Shown piece after piece: positions 55,901 through 64,000 of a stretch of 64,000 nt of DNA (positions are counted from its first letter, which is position 1; the number at the start of each line of letters is the position of its first letter). The stretch spans positions 1-64,000 of the forward strand of contig CAJNYU010004681.1 in assembly GCA_905331475.1 (NCBI GenBank), in the 5' to 3' direction. Made by a program: the position numbers and the translations under genes. The stretch comes from Rotaria socialis. Its lineage: Eukaryota; Rotifera; Eurotatoria; Philodinida; Philodinidae. The notes under the pieces were generated by a model, which was not told the DNA's origin, made no database searches, and saw nothing but the letters and a program-made list of their open reading frames with translations.

Positions 55901-57774
55901 TCAATAAGATTTTTTGCAGCACGTAATCGGCCAGGTCTTTCACGAAATTCTTTACAACGTGCACTACCAATAATGGTTCCACCCTAACAATTAAAAATCT
56001 ATATGTTGAAAACTATTACTAGCTAAATATGATTTACATCATCGAGAATGCCAGATACAGATGCCCATGTTGCTTGACGAATACTATTACCACCATCAAC
56101 TAATCCTTGATAACCCTAGTAAGAAAAAAGATTTAAATTCTATTTATGTCAAATCGATTTTTATTTATGAACCTCGTGTATAAAATAAACTTTACAACCA
56201 AGATAAATACCCATACGAACAATGGCTCGAACAGCCGGATTCATTCCTAAAAAATAGTTTACATTCATTTATATCAATTAAAATAAATTTTATAGAAAGC
56301 AATAAGCATCAAGACAATATTAAAAGCACGGTAAATATAATTATTTTGTACCCTGTGCATCACCACCACTAGTAAACACTGCAAGACTATGGCCATCAAA
56401 TTTATTTTTTTCAATAGAATGACCTTCTTTGCCACTTTCCATTAAATAATCATGTTGTTGCGAATCGGTCGATCTTCTATGATGCATATTTATGTGAGGA
56501 ATTTGACATCCATTCATAGACACAGCAGTTGATACGGCGTTACTGGTAGGCTAGGTAAAGAAAGGGTACAACATGCGAAGCATATAAACAAAATATAGTA
56601 TGCATACAACATATAAGCAATGTGACAGAAGGTTTCAAAATAGTAAAATAAATTATTTCGCACTACCTTGTGCATCACCCCCACTTGTAAATACAGCCAT
56701 AGCTCGATCTGGATATTGATCTTTTCCAAGAACATGGAGATTTTTTTCAAAGCCTTCTGTCCAAGCAATTGAACCTCGAAATTTATGAGATGAAGAACGA
56801 GACAATGGTGATGAAATATCAGTAGTCATCGCATTGAAGTCTGTACGAAGTTCACCAACTGTATCGGTCTATGGAAGAAGAACAAAAGAAAAATGTGTAG
56901 TAATAATAATAATATCGATAAAATCAATCACGTAAAACGCCGATATTAGACAGAATAATTTCAAGCAAAACAGAAAAAACATGAATAGAAAAGGAGAAAA
57001 ATATCGATGTTCAATAATATTATTTCTCTACCTTAACATATTGTATCGTGTCGTTCGTATCTTTAATCTGATTCTGTTCAATGAACTGATTCATACGATT
57101 AGAACTTTCTTCCTGTTGTATACTACAAATATGTGATGTGGTTTGAGGACCCATCGTATTCTCTTTCATAGTACTTGCATCATTGCCCATGATAAATAGT
57201 TTTTCATAAGTAAATAGAAAGATGGGTGATCCACATAATGAGTTGTAATATCAGTAATTTATACGTAAATAACTTAACAAGAACGAAATGTGCAAATGAG
57301 TTACTAAGTGACAGATAGATATTAATTTGTTTTTACATAGAAAAACAAATTCAGTGTTTTCACACAATGTAGATTGTTCACGTGAATAGTTCAAGAAAAA
57401 GAACAATATCAAACACAAATGTAAAGAACCTACATAAGCTATTATATTTTTTTTCACTACACTACATATAACTTACATCTCGGTAATTTACGTCGTCATC
57501 ATGCTACAAAATAAGGTTTTTTTTAAAACAAATTAAAAAAATAGTAAAATGTTTAAAGGACAAGTTTATAGCGTTTCCTTATAATAGAAAACATCTTTTT
57601 TTTTCCGAAAAATCAAGGAAATCTAAACACAGTCGACAATAATTGCCCTTTTCTTTTCATTGAAAGCGATCTCTTTACCTCTTCAAGCTTTTCAGCATTT
57701 TGATGTGACGCTCCATCAATTTGCTTTTCGACGGTCGGTTGAACGGCAACAGATGCTGTTCCTGTTTCTGCCAT
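52910..57774 (-). CDS. PFK: ATP-dependent 6-phosphofructokinase, animal double-domain type
   Basis: Phosphorylates fructose 6-phosphate, the committed step of glycolysis. The first exon starts at ATG 57774 ([21 protein letters not shown]). A 27-nt microexon at 57479-57505 encodes [10 protein letters not shown] possible alternative first exon has its ATG at 57191 ([10 protein letters not shown]). Two alternative exons (separate entries) encode the ATP loop SGGDAQG. The catalytic N-half follows: [123 protein letters not shown]. The regulatory C-half has [68 protein letters not shown] and [16 protein letters not shown]. It ends [21 protein letters not shown] with TAG at 52910-52912. Confidence 0.97.
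56352..56550 (-). other. PFK: PFK alternative exon 4b (SGGDAQG version 2)
   Basis: A 199-nt exon (acceptor CCTAG, donor CAGG/GTAC) encodes [20 protein letters not shown]... and ends [13 protein letters not shown] plus one base. It has the same entry phase (0) and exit phase (1) as exon 4a, so either one, but not both, keeps the frame into [10 protein letters not shown]. Its 50 variable residues share no likeness with exon 4a, while [11 protein letters not shown] and [11 protein letters not shown] are nearly identical. Confidence 0.85.
56667..56868 (-). other. PFK: PFK alternative exon 4a (SGGDAQG version 1)
   Basis: A 202-nt exon (acceptor CCATAG, donor CAAG/GTAG) encodes [19 protein letters not shown]...[36 protein letters not shown] plus one base. 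Entry phase 0 and exit phase 1 are identical to exon 4b. Including both would duplicate the ATP loop, with the phase-1 exit joining a phase-0 entry and breaking the frame, so the two must be mutually exclusive. Confidence 0.85.
57032..57191 (-). other. PFK: PFK alternative first exon with myristoylation-like N-terminus
   Basis: The frame [14 protein letters not shown]... starts with its own ATG at 57191. No splice acceptor is visible directly upstream, and the exon ends in phase 0 at a GTAGAG donor, so it can splice to exon 4a or 4b. MGNDAS fits the N-myristoylation pattern (Gly2, small residue at 6). The MAETG exon plus microexon also ends in phase 0, so both N-termini are compatible with both 4a and 4b. 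Confidence 0.6.
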
Positions 57775-58041
57775 TATTCAAATGAAATATATAAAAATCT
57801 GCAATAAACAAAAAACAATACTTAACGAGACGTGTACGTCAATGAAAACTATCAATATATGGTTCTTTTGTTGTTTTAATCACAAAACAAAAATGTATAA
57901 AGCAATAATATGAGTTGACCCAAAACCATACAAAGAAGAACAAACGGAGTTATTTGATAGTAGATGATCACTGCATTTTGAGAGCATCACACCAATGAAA
58001 CGAATCTAAATTGGAATAATTGCTTGTATATCATAAAATTG

Positions 58042-60126
58042 TTATTGCAAAGGTGAGATTTTCAGTGGCACGAGTATTTTTGATTCCATTTTACGAACTA
58101 ATGGCACTGTAAATTCAACACTAAAATGGAAGAAAATATTAATTGCAAAACAAAATTGAATGAAATAAAAAGTTGATATTCATACTTCTCTGACCAGCCA
58201 GGTTTAGCCCATGCATTAGTACGCATTTGTTTTCTATGTTGAAAATTTTTATATGACCACATATGATGAACATTATAAAGATCACCAATCTGTGAAAAAA
58301 CACCAAGAACTTTTGCATCTGGTCGATATTGCACGCCTTTATGCCATAAATTTCCCCATTCAATTAATGTACCTGGTTTAAGCCAATATGATCGCATTTC
58401 ATATATGTATGGATTTGTTTCATCGTCTGATTTTGCACGTGGTTGAGGAATGCCTACACAAAATAATATAAACATCTTTTCTTTTCTCTCTTAGGAAACA
58501 AAGATGCCGAACCAAAATAAGAAAATGAAAGACATATCTGATTGGAACGTTCGATAACATATTGATTTAATTTATCATTAATGGAATTGTTCTCAGCATT
58601 ATTCACAAATTGATCCAAATGAGTAAAATTTTTATACATCCATATATGAACAAATTGATTCTGAACATTGCCAATATGTACTCTCCATGAGCCAGTATGA
58701 ACAAGACCTTTTGAAGAATATTTATCTAGGATTTGTGACGCATAATCACAATACATGGATTCATAGTCATTCTAAAATTAGACATAAACTAAATTGTTTT
58801 TTTATTTTATCCTAAGAGCAACTAAAACTTTCTTATGTCTCGATTCTAATTAGAATGTTATAGAAAAAAATGAAGCATAAGGAAACACTTGACAAAGAAA
58901 AAAGAATATTTCAATTAAAAAAGAAAACTAGAGTAGAAAAAGTTCACTTAGAGAAAATGAAGGCACGGAAGATTTATTTTAAAGTAAATGAAAGCAATGC
59001 GTGATTAGTTTTTCTTTTTACTTCCAGCGAAAGAAAATTTATCGAGATTTTATTTCGTTTTTTTTTCTTTCTATTGACTTACCAAAAAACTTTAATGAAC
59101 TATCTCCGTATACTTGCAAACGGAAAATAGGTGTCTCATTTCAGTCCTACGGTGTGAATATACTATTTCATCATTAGCAAATTAGAGCCGATCTAGACCA
59201 TAAAAAAAACCTAATTATAACGGATGCCTATGAATAATTTAAACGACAAAAATGACACTTGCTGCCGCTAGTAACTATTGGATAAAACGTTTTTGCTTGT
59301 TCTTAGTGTTCTAACGACAGATTTTTCTCTCTCTCTCTCTCTAGTAGATTATTCCAGATCGATTCTTGTGATACTGAAAGGTTTTTTCTTTTCTGTCAGA
59401 TAGAATAAGACTATGAGTCTTGTTTTTTTGCAGGCCGTCCTGCTTATTGTATTTGATATTTCTCAGCGGGAGCTATTTATGTCTAGCAACCAAACACAAG
59501 AACGTTGTTTTCCTTCTATTGATTATTTTGATGAATTTCTCACGACTATTTAGTACCATAAATAGCTAACGTCATAACCAGTTTTTATAAGAAATTTTTC
59601 ATATTGCACATAGATTTGAAACTTCTCTTCTTCAAACGAATAAACCTTTTAGATATACTCAGAAACCGAAAAGTACTATGAACTGAAATTTTGATTTTGT
59701 GAAATAATTTTGATTAAACCAAAAAAAACAATTTTTTTTCAAGCAACTTATTTCAGTGACGTTAATGACTCTTTTTCTCATGGTTAATAAAAGAAAAAAG
59801 AGCTATTAATTTAATCTCTCAGGGCAACCAATGGCGTGATCAAACTCCGGAAAACTTCGAGAGAATAGTGCGTTTATTTGAATAATAATAATTATTGGAC
59901 TTAAAAAAGCTTTAAAAATTTATTTTACCATTGCACTTGGTTTAACAGTATGATGTTGAAGTTCGAATACATTTTCTGTATCAGTAAGTAAATTTGAATG
60001 AGCATCTTTCGCTTTTTCAATTTGTTTGGTTGTGAATGTATTGAATAAAGTTCGATTAATAGTTTTACGCATAGTGGATTGAACTATACTTATTAATCTT
60101 AATGTATTAGTTGTTGAAGAATGCAT
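58042..60126 (-). CDS. NIPSNAP: NIPSNAP family protein, mitochondrial
   Basis: A dimeric alpha/beta-barrel-type protein (two NIPSNAP domains) of mitochondria, linked to mitophagy signalling in mammals. Exon 1 (59929-60126) encodes a mitochondrial-type N-terminus (MHSSTTNTLRLISIVQSTMRKTINR) and AKDAHSNLLTDTENVFELQHHTVKPSAM. An intron of 1157 nt follows, the longest in this half. Exon 2 (from 58771) gives NDYESMYCDYASQIL, LVHTGSWRVHIGNVQNQFVHIWMYKN, VIERSNQICLSFSYFG. Exon 3 gives IPQPRAKSDDETNPYIYEMRSYWLKPGTLIEWGNLWHKG and GVFSQIGDLYNVHHMWSYKNFQHRKQMRTNAW. The last exon ends [27 protein letters not shown], the characteristic NIPSNAP C-terminus. TAA at 58042-58044. It lies downstream of PFK on the same strand; 268 bp separate them. 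Confidence 0.96.
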
Positions 60127-60784
60127 ATTAGTTAATCTCGAAAAAAGAATAAAAAAATCAACAGCTGTCTTTTATTTTTCAAAAGATAAATTAGTTATTC
60201 ATTAATAATGAATAGCATTAAATGAAGTTATTGATTTGCTAAATTTTTAACTAGATAGTTAAATTTAAAAGTAAGACTGCAAATGACTGCAACCAGCCAA
60301 ATAGACTTATCTGCGAGAAAATCAGTGATTTTGATGTAAGAGTATCAAGTTTCAGATCTTCTTTTCATGAATTATGAATAAAGCATTAATGCAAGTTCGA
60401 TCAACACATTTGATCATACAATGACATTTTTTTTTCTCTTCTATTCCGTTTTATCTATGCGATTAGAGGGAACTAACCGTTTAATATTTAAAACATACGT
60501 TCTTCATCAATTATTCTTGAAATGAATAGGAATAGAGATTATCTAAAATTTACTAAAAATATTACTTCTTCTTTATTTTCATTAAATGATTTTCTATTCT
60601 TAAACAAATGAGTTTTTGAAAAACTTTTTTTTTTATTATCACCATATTACATTTGTTTTTTAACAAGGGTAATTTTTTACTTTATGCACATATTCCCAGT
60701 TGGATTTCTTTTCATGTTTTCTATACACTATTAACAAAACCGCAACTTATCATACAACAAAAAACGTTAACAGGAAAAAAAACA
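60127..60784. other. Intergenic, no gene seen
   Basis: NIPSNAP upstream region and 3' UTR of the small unknown gene. AT-rich with T-runs and no convincing frames. Confidence 0.4.
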
Positions 60785-61075
60785 TTATCGTTCACGAATT
60801 CGTTTTTCTGCTACAGCTGTTGAAATATCGCGAACACTTATTGCAAATGTTTGTATAGCTTGACGAAACATTGTTGTACTTTGCTCATCCCAGCCAATTA
60901 ATTGTTGATCTTGTTCATTATTGGATAATGCTCGTCGACTACTAATATCAAGATCACGTAATAAAACACCAAACTTAGAGAAGGCTTCTCCAACTGATGT
61001 ACATAAATCAATCAGATTTTCTTTTTGTGAAGATGTTGACAATTGATTCGGAGTTGTTATTGGCATTGTTTTCAA
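60785..61075 (-). CDS. Small conserved-looking protein of unknown function
   Basis: A 96-residue intronless frame starting at ATG 61075 (MKTMPITTPNQLSTSSQKEN). After a short polar N-terminus the rest is predicted helical and amphipathic: LIDLCTSVGEAFSKFGVLLRDLDISSRRALS, then WDEQSTTMFRQAIQTFAISVRDISTAVAEKRIRER. The balanced codon use, lack of low complexity and position 297 bp divergent from the CD225 gene support a real gene. I do not recognise the family; it has the look of a small coiled-coil or four-helix-bundle subunit (BORC/BLOC-like size), which is only an impression. Confidence 0.6.
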   Translation of the reverse strand: MKTMPITTPNQLSTSSQKENLIDLCTSVGEAFSKFGVLLRDLDISSRRALSNNEQDQQLIGWDEQSTTMFRQAIQTFAISVRDISTAVAEKRIRER

Positions 61076-61372
61076 AAGCTATATGATCATATCATATAAA
61101 ACATGCATGCGACTTATTGTTTATCATCTATGTAACTCTTGAAATGCACCAATGGAAAATTCAATCAAAAAAAAGTCTTTCAAATAGATGTCAGTACGAA
61201 TGGCGTCGGTGTTTTTTTCTTTCTGCAATTCTTAATCAAACAGAAAAACAAAATGAGAACCTCTTACCCCGGTATTTTTTGTTGATTTAAAATATTTTAG
61301 GCATTATTATTCCAAATCAGTTTGTATACTTTTTTATAGATATTTTTCGCATTAGAAAAAAAATTAAACAAA
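61076..61372. promoter_or_regulatory. Divergent upstream region
   Basis: 297 bp between the start codons of the small unknown protein (-) and the CD225-type protein (+). It is likely a shared or paired promoter region. No clear TATA box; a CTTACCCC stretch lies near 61262. Confidence 0.4.
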
Positions 61373-61970
61373 ATGGATATTCATTATGAAAAAATGCCAA
61401 ATATTGAAAGTAAATATAAAATTAAAAACAAAAATAAGTTCTTCTTTTTAATATTTTTATTTCAATAGATTCATCATCATCAGGTGTTTACCTTGATGAA
61501 CCGATTCGCGTTCAAGAGACACCTGCTCGTATTCGTCATTATTTTGTATTTTCACTATTTTCGGCTATTTGCTTATGTCCAGCAACAGGTAATTTAAGTA
61601 ATAGATAAAATTGTGTATTTTTCTTTTGTTTTTCTCTTCAGGTCTTGTTGCATTGGCTTATTCATTAAAAAGCTCAGCTAAAGCTGATGTGAAATTTCAT
61701 GATAAAGCTCGACTTTATTCTCGTCGTGCACTACTTTGGAATTTAATTTCTATTATTGTTGCAACTGCTTCAATTTTTCTGGTAACTACATTATTTGTAC
61801 TCTAAAAATTAAGTTTATTTTCTTTTTAGGTTTTGGCTTTTTTCTATTATGTGAATGCAATCGTACAAATGGGCAGCGTTACAGACTTTGATGTTTATCA
61901 AAAACAACGTGCACAGGAAATAAATAATGAAATCAATAGAATGGTTCAATCGTTCTCAAACGAGAAATAA
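61373..61970 (+). CDS. CD225/dispanin-type two-pass membrane protein
   Basis: Starts at ATG 61373 (MDIHYEKMPNIES); three further exons join at about 61471, 61641 and 61829. The first membrane region IRHYFVFSLFSAICLCPATGLVALAYSLKSSAKADV matches the CD225 pattern of an intramembrane helix ending P.GLVAL.YS, followed by a conserved basic/acidic loop and DKARLYSRRALLWN. The second helix is ISIIVATASIFLVLAFFYYVNAIV, after intron removal. A C-terminal cytosolic helix follows (DFDVYQKQRAQEINNEINRMVQSFSNEK). Family members include IFITM, PRRT2 and proline-rich transmembrane proteins, which affect membrane curvature and fusion. The specific orthologue is not clear. Confidence 0.78.
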
Positions 61971-62389
61971 AACCAAACAACAAAAAATAAGAAAAATGAA
62001 CATAACATATATATATATATATATATACATATTGTCGCTTATGTTAAGTAATTACATATTCGTTGCTTTAGTTAGATCCTAGTTTGTTTACGGGATGTGT
62101 GAGATGAGAAAAAGGAGTGATGAATTGTGACAGTATTTCGTTTCCTTTCTATGTCGTTTAGTCTGTGTTGCATGTGTGTAAACAAAACATTAAAATCTCA
62201 TACTAAATTTTTGCAAAATAAAAATTATATCTACCATCATAAAAAATCCAATTTATTTTAGCAAAAGAAGAAAGAAAAAAGGCAATAATTGGAGGATTTG
62301 ATGAACTGTGATAAACATGAGTATTATATTCTAGCTTTTCATTCGTTAAAATGATAATAATCGCCGGAAATAGAAAAACGTATGTGATA
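61971..62389. other. 3' UTR of the CD225-type gene and spacer
   Basis: Contains a (TA)n run (about 62005-62025) and an AATAAA-like signal near 62217. No gene. Confidence 0.4.
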
Positions 62390-62397
62390 CTTGAAAG
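62390..62397. repeat. Left copy of 8-bp target-site duplication CTTGAAAG
   Basis: Identical to 62952-62959 on the other side of the hAT-type element. The perfect match suggests a fairly recent insertion. Confidence 0.85.
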
Positions 62398-62951
62398 TAG
62401 AGTTGGGGGGTTCCAGATATTATCCGGTTCCGGTTAACAAAGCTGAAAAAACGGTTCTACGGTCGGACCCTAGAATGTATGTTGGGAACCATCGGGAACC
62501 GTTGATCTGGTGATACATTACATAATAATTTGTATTAGACTTTTTCAAAAATATCTATATTTATTTTCATTGTTCATGCTTATTAATCGATTGAAAAGCA
62601 ATTCTGTCAAGAGATACAAAAACAGAAAAACCGTAGAAAGTCCATATAATATGACATGTTCATACACAATTATTACTATATAAATAAATTCTAAAAAAAC
62701 TCAACTTCATTTTCTTCATCATCCTCGCAAAAAATAGTATCCTCTTCTTCATTCAACTTCAGTTTCTTGGTAGATGTAATAGCTATTAATTCTTCTTGAT
62801 TGTCACATGAGCTTGTGCAGAATGATTGTACTGTCAAGAAAAAAAATTTCGATTCCAACGGATCCGGTTCGAAATCCATGTCTGAGAAACTGGAAAATTT
62901 CGAATCCAGTTCGGTTGTCGGTTCCAATTATTTTGGAACCGCCGGTCTCTA
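62398..62951. mobile_element. Non-autonomous hAT-type element with 8-bp target duplication
   Basis: The element begins TAGAGTTGGGGGGTTCC and ends GGAACCGCCGGTCTCTA. The ends are imperfect inverted repeats of about 17-25 bp starting TAGAG. It is flanked by the exact 8-bp direct repeat CTTGAAAG (62390-62397 and 62952-62959). An 8-bp duplication and TAGAG termini are hallmarks of hAT transposons. Subterminal GGTTCC/GGAACC motifs repeat several times in both orientations, as expected of transposase-binding sites. At 554 bp it is too short for a transposase. A minus frame of 78 codons inside (62691-62927), with an acidic stretch, may be a remnant of coding sequence. Confidence 0.85.
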
Positions 62952-62959
62952 CTTGAAAG
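62952..62959. repeat. Right copy of 8-bp target-site duplication CTTGAAAG
   Basis: Exact partner of 62390-62397. Confidence 0.85.
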
Positions 62960-63389
62960 TCTTTTATATTTAGAAGAAAACATCGCTCACTGTACTCAAG
63001 TGAAAGAAACAACAACATTATCTATTTGTATGTCGTTCTATTGCCATAAGCCTAACTTGAAAACTATTTGTTAACAAATATATTACACTGTTTACATACT
63101 TTCTGTATAAATTAGTACTGATACTACTAGAACCTAAATATATTTAGCTCATTCTATAAATATTCGAGCAGAATTGAGTTCATCTATTTGTGCTAACGAA
63201 ATTCCATCAATAAGTCGAATTTTGCCGAAGTATTAAAGAATCGATCTTATAAAAAAATTAGCCTATCAATTCGTCAACAGGTCATTTTCGATAAAGAGAA
63301 ATTGTGTAAAATAATAATCGAATAACAATAACAAGGTTGTTGTCTGTCATTTGCGTCATTAATTACAAAATAACTGATTCAAATTCCAG
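62960..63389. other. No gene recognised
   Basis: AT-rich sequence with no long frames. It may be an intron of the gene whose putative exon lies at 63392. Confidence 0.35.
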
Positions 63390-63391
63390 CT

Positions 63392-63565
63392 GCTAATCGA
63401 GATCAAGAGAATGGCATTCGTTGTGACCGGACATTAAGTTCCGGCGCGACTGAGAACAAATGTGATGGCATGTACAATAATTTTCCAAATACTAATCAGT
63501 TTAAGAAATTAGCTATTGAAGATTTTATTAGCACTGAAAGTAGCACGCCACTAAATGCTTTTTAA
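63392..63565 (+). pseudogene. Orphan terminal-exon-like frame, unknown
   Basis: After AAATTCCAG (63382-63390), a frame of about 58 codons reads AANRDQENGIRCDRTLSSG, ATENKCDGMYNNFPNTNQFK and KLAIEDFISTESSTPLNAF before TAA. AAATAAATAAA follows the stop at once and could be a poly(A) signal. The acceptor, balanced composition and end signal suggest a genuine last exon, but no upstream exon or family was found. Confidence 0.3.
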
Positions 63566-64000
63566 ATAAATAAAAAACTAGAGATGTATTCTATAGGATT
63601 GAATCGCCCAACCCATGCTGATTTTCACGACCAAATAATGCAATAAGAATTTCCCATTAAAGGGATTTCACAATTTCAAGTGTTTCAGTTTGCATCATAT
63701 TATTTGAGTATATCGTTGCGTTGGTCAATTCTTTTGAAGATTATATAATAGAATACAAGACTTAATCAACCAGTAACCTGCATGCATTACACACACGTAT
63801 ATAAAGACCAGCCTACGATTGTATAAGATCTTAAATGAGATGTTTGAATTTCTTACAAGACATTCAGGGTGATTTGATTCATCAGATATATTTTATTGGT
63901 TCAATATAATTGATTGGCTATTTTCTTTTCAATAACTCTCGTTCGTGCTCCAGTTGGTACGCTTACGAATATTTTAAGTATCAGATCACATTCTATGTAA
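63566..64000. other. Window end, no gene recognised
   Basis: AT-rich with no open frame above about 40 codons. Nothing to report. Confidence 0.35.

Overview
The window reads as nuclear DNA of a small invertebrate, most likely a bdelloid rotifer. It is AT-rich. Its genes are compact and split by many introns of roughly 50-150 nt with GT...AG ends, and the proteins are metazoan. Degenerate TGTGGG/CCCACA repeats (a unit reported as telomeric in bdelloids) occur next to several hammerhead-ribozyme-like motifs, a pairing known from bdelloid telomere-associated Penelope-like retroelements. The taxon is an inference; no marker gene settles it.

Left part (1-10.5 kb) is an accessory, repeat-rich zone. 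It holds a decayed pogo/Tigger-type transposase (847-2735), a two-exon fragment of an unknown gene (3472-4009), two decayed tRNA-like sequences and five hammerhead-like motifs (5.5-6.95 kb) with interstitial telomere-type repeats. It also holds an intronless, relatively GC-rich gene for a secreted protein (8103-8696), a head-to-head pair of TGTGGG tracts (9313-9403), a GAAATCA/TGATTTC fold-back region and a 161-bp tandem repeat.

Middle part (10.5-33.6 kb) is a same-strand (+) run of host genes: NAA15, ARL16, EXOSC5, NRDE2, pyruvate carboxylase, MCRS1, GNB1L, then a tandem pair of NADAR-domain genes of which the first is degenerating. Several intergenic gaps are very short (107 nt ARL16-EXOSC5, 90 nt NRDE2-PC) and contain orphan 3' splice sites just upstream of the ATG. 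This suggests spliced-leader trans-splicing, known in bdelloids, and possibly operon-like transcription.

Right part (33.6-62 kb) has a neuronal-calcium-sensor-like gene (-), then TMEM138, GBA2 and a Q/N-rich protein with PAM2-like and eIF4E-binding-like motifs (+). A minus-strand group follows: INPP5E with a reconstructed CaaX C-terminus, an F-box protein, an ankyrin/SOCS-box protein, phosphofructokinase, NIPSNAP and a small unknown protein. A CD225/dispanin-type membrane protein (+) and a 554-bp hAT-type non-autonomous element with an exact 8-bp target duplication close the window.

The most notable points are the hammerhead/telomere-repeat cluster, a pair of mutually exclusive exons carrying the PFK SGGDAQG loop together with two alternative first exons, the trans-splicing-like gene strings, the tandem NADAR pair, and three ciliary genes (ARL16, TMEM138, INPP5E) within about 32 kb.
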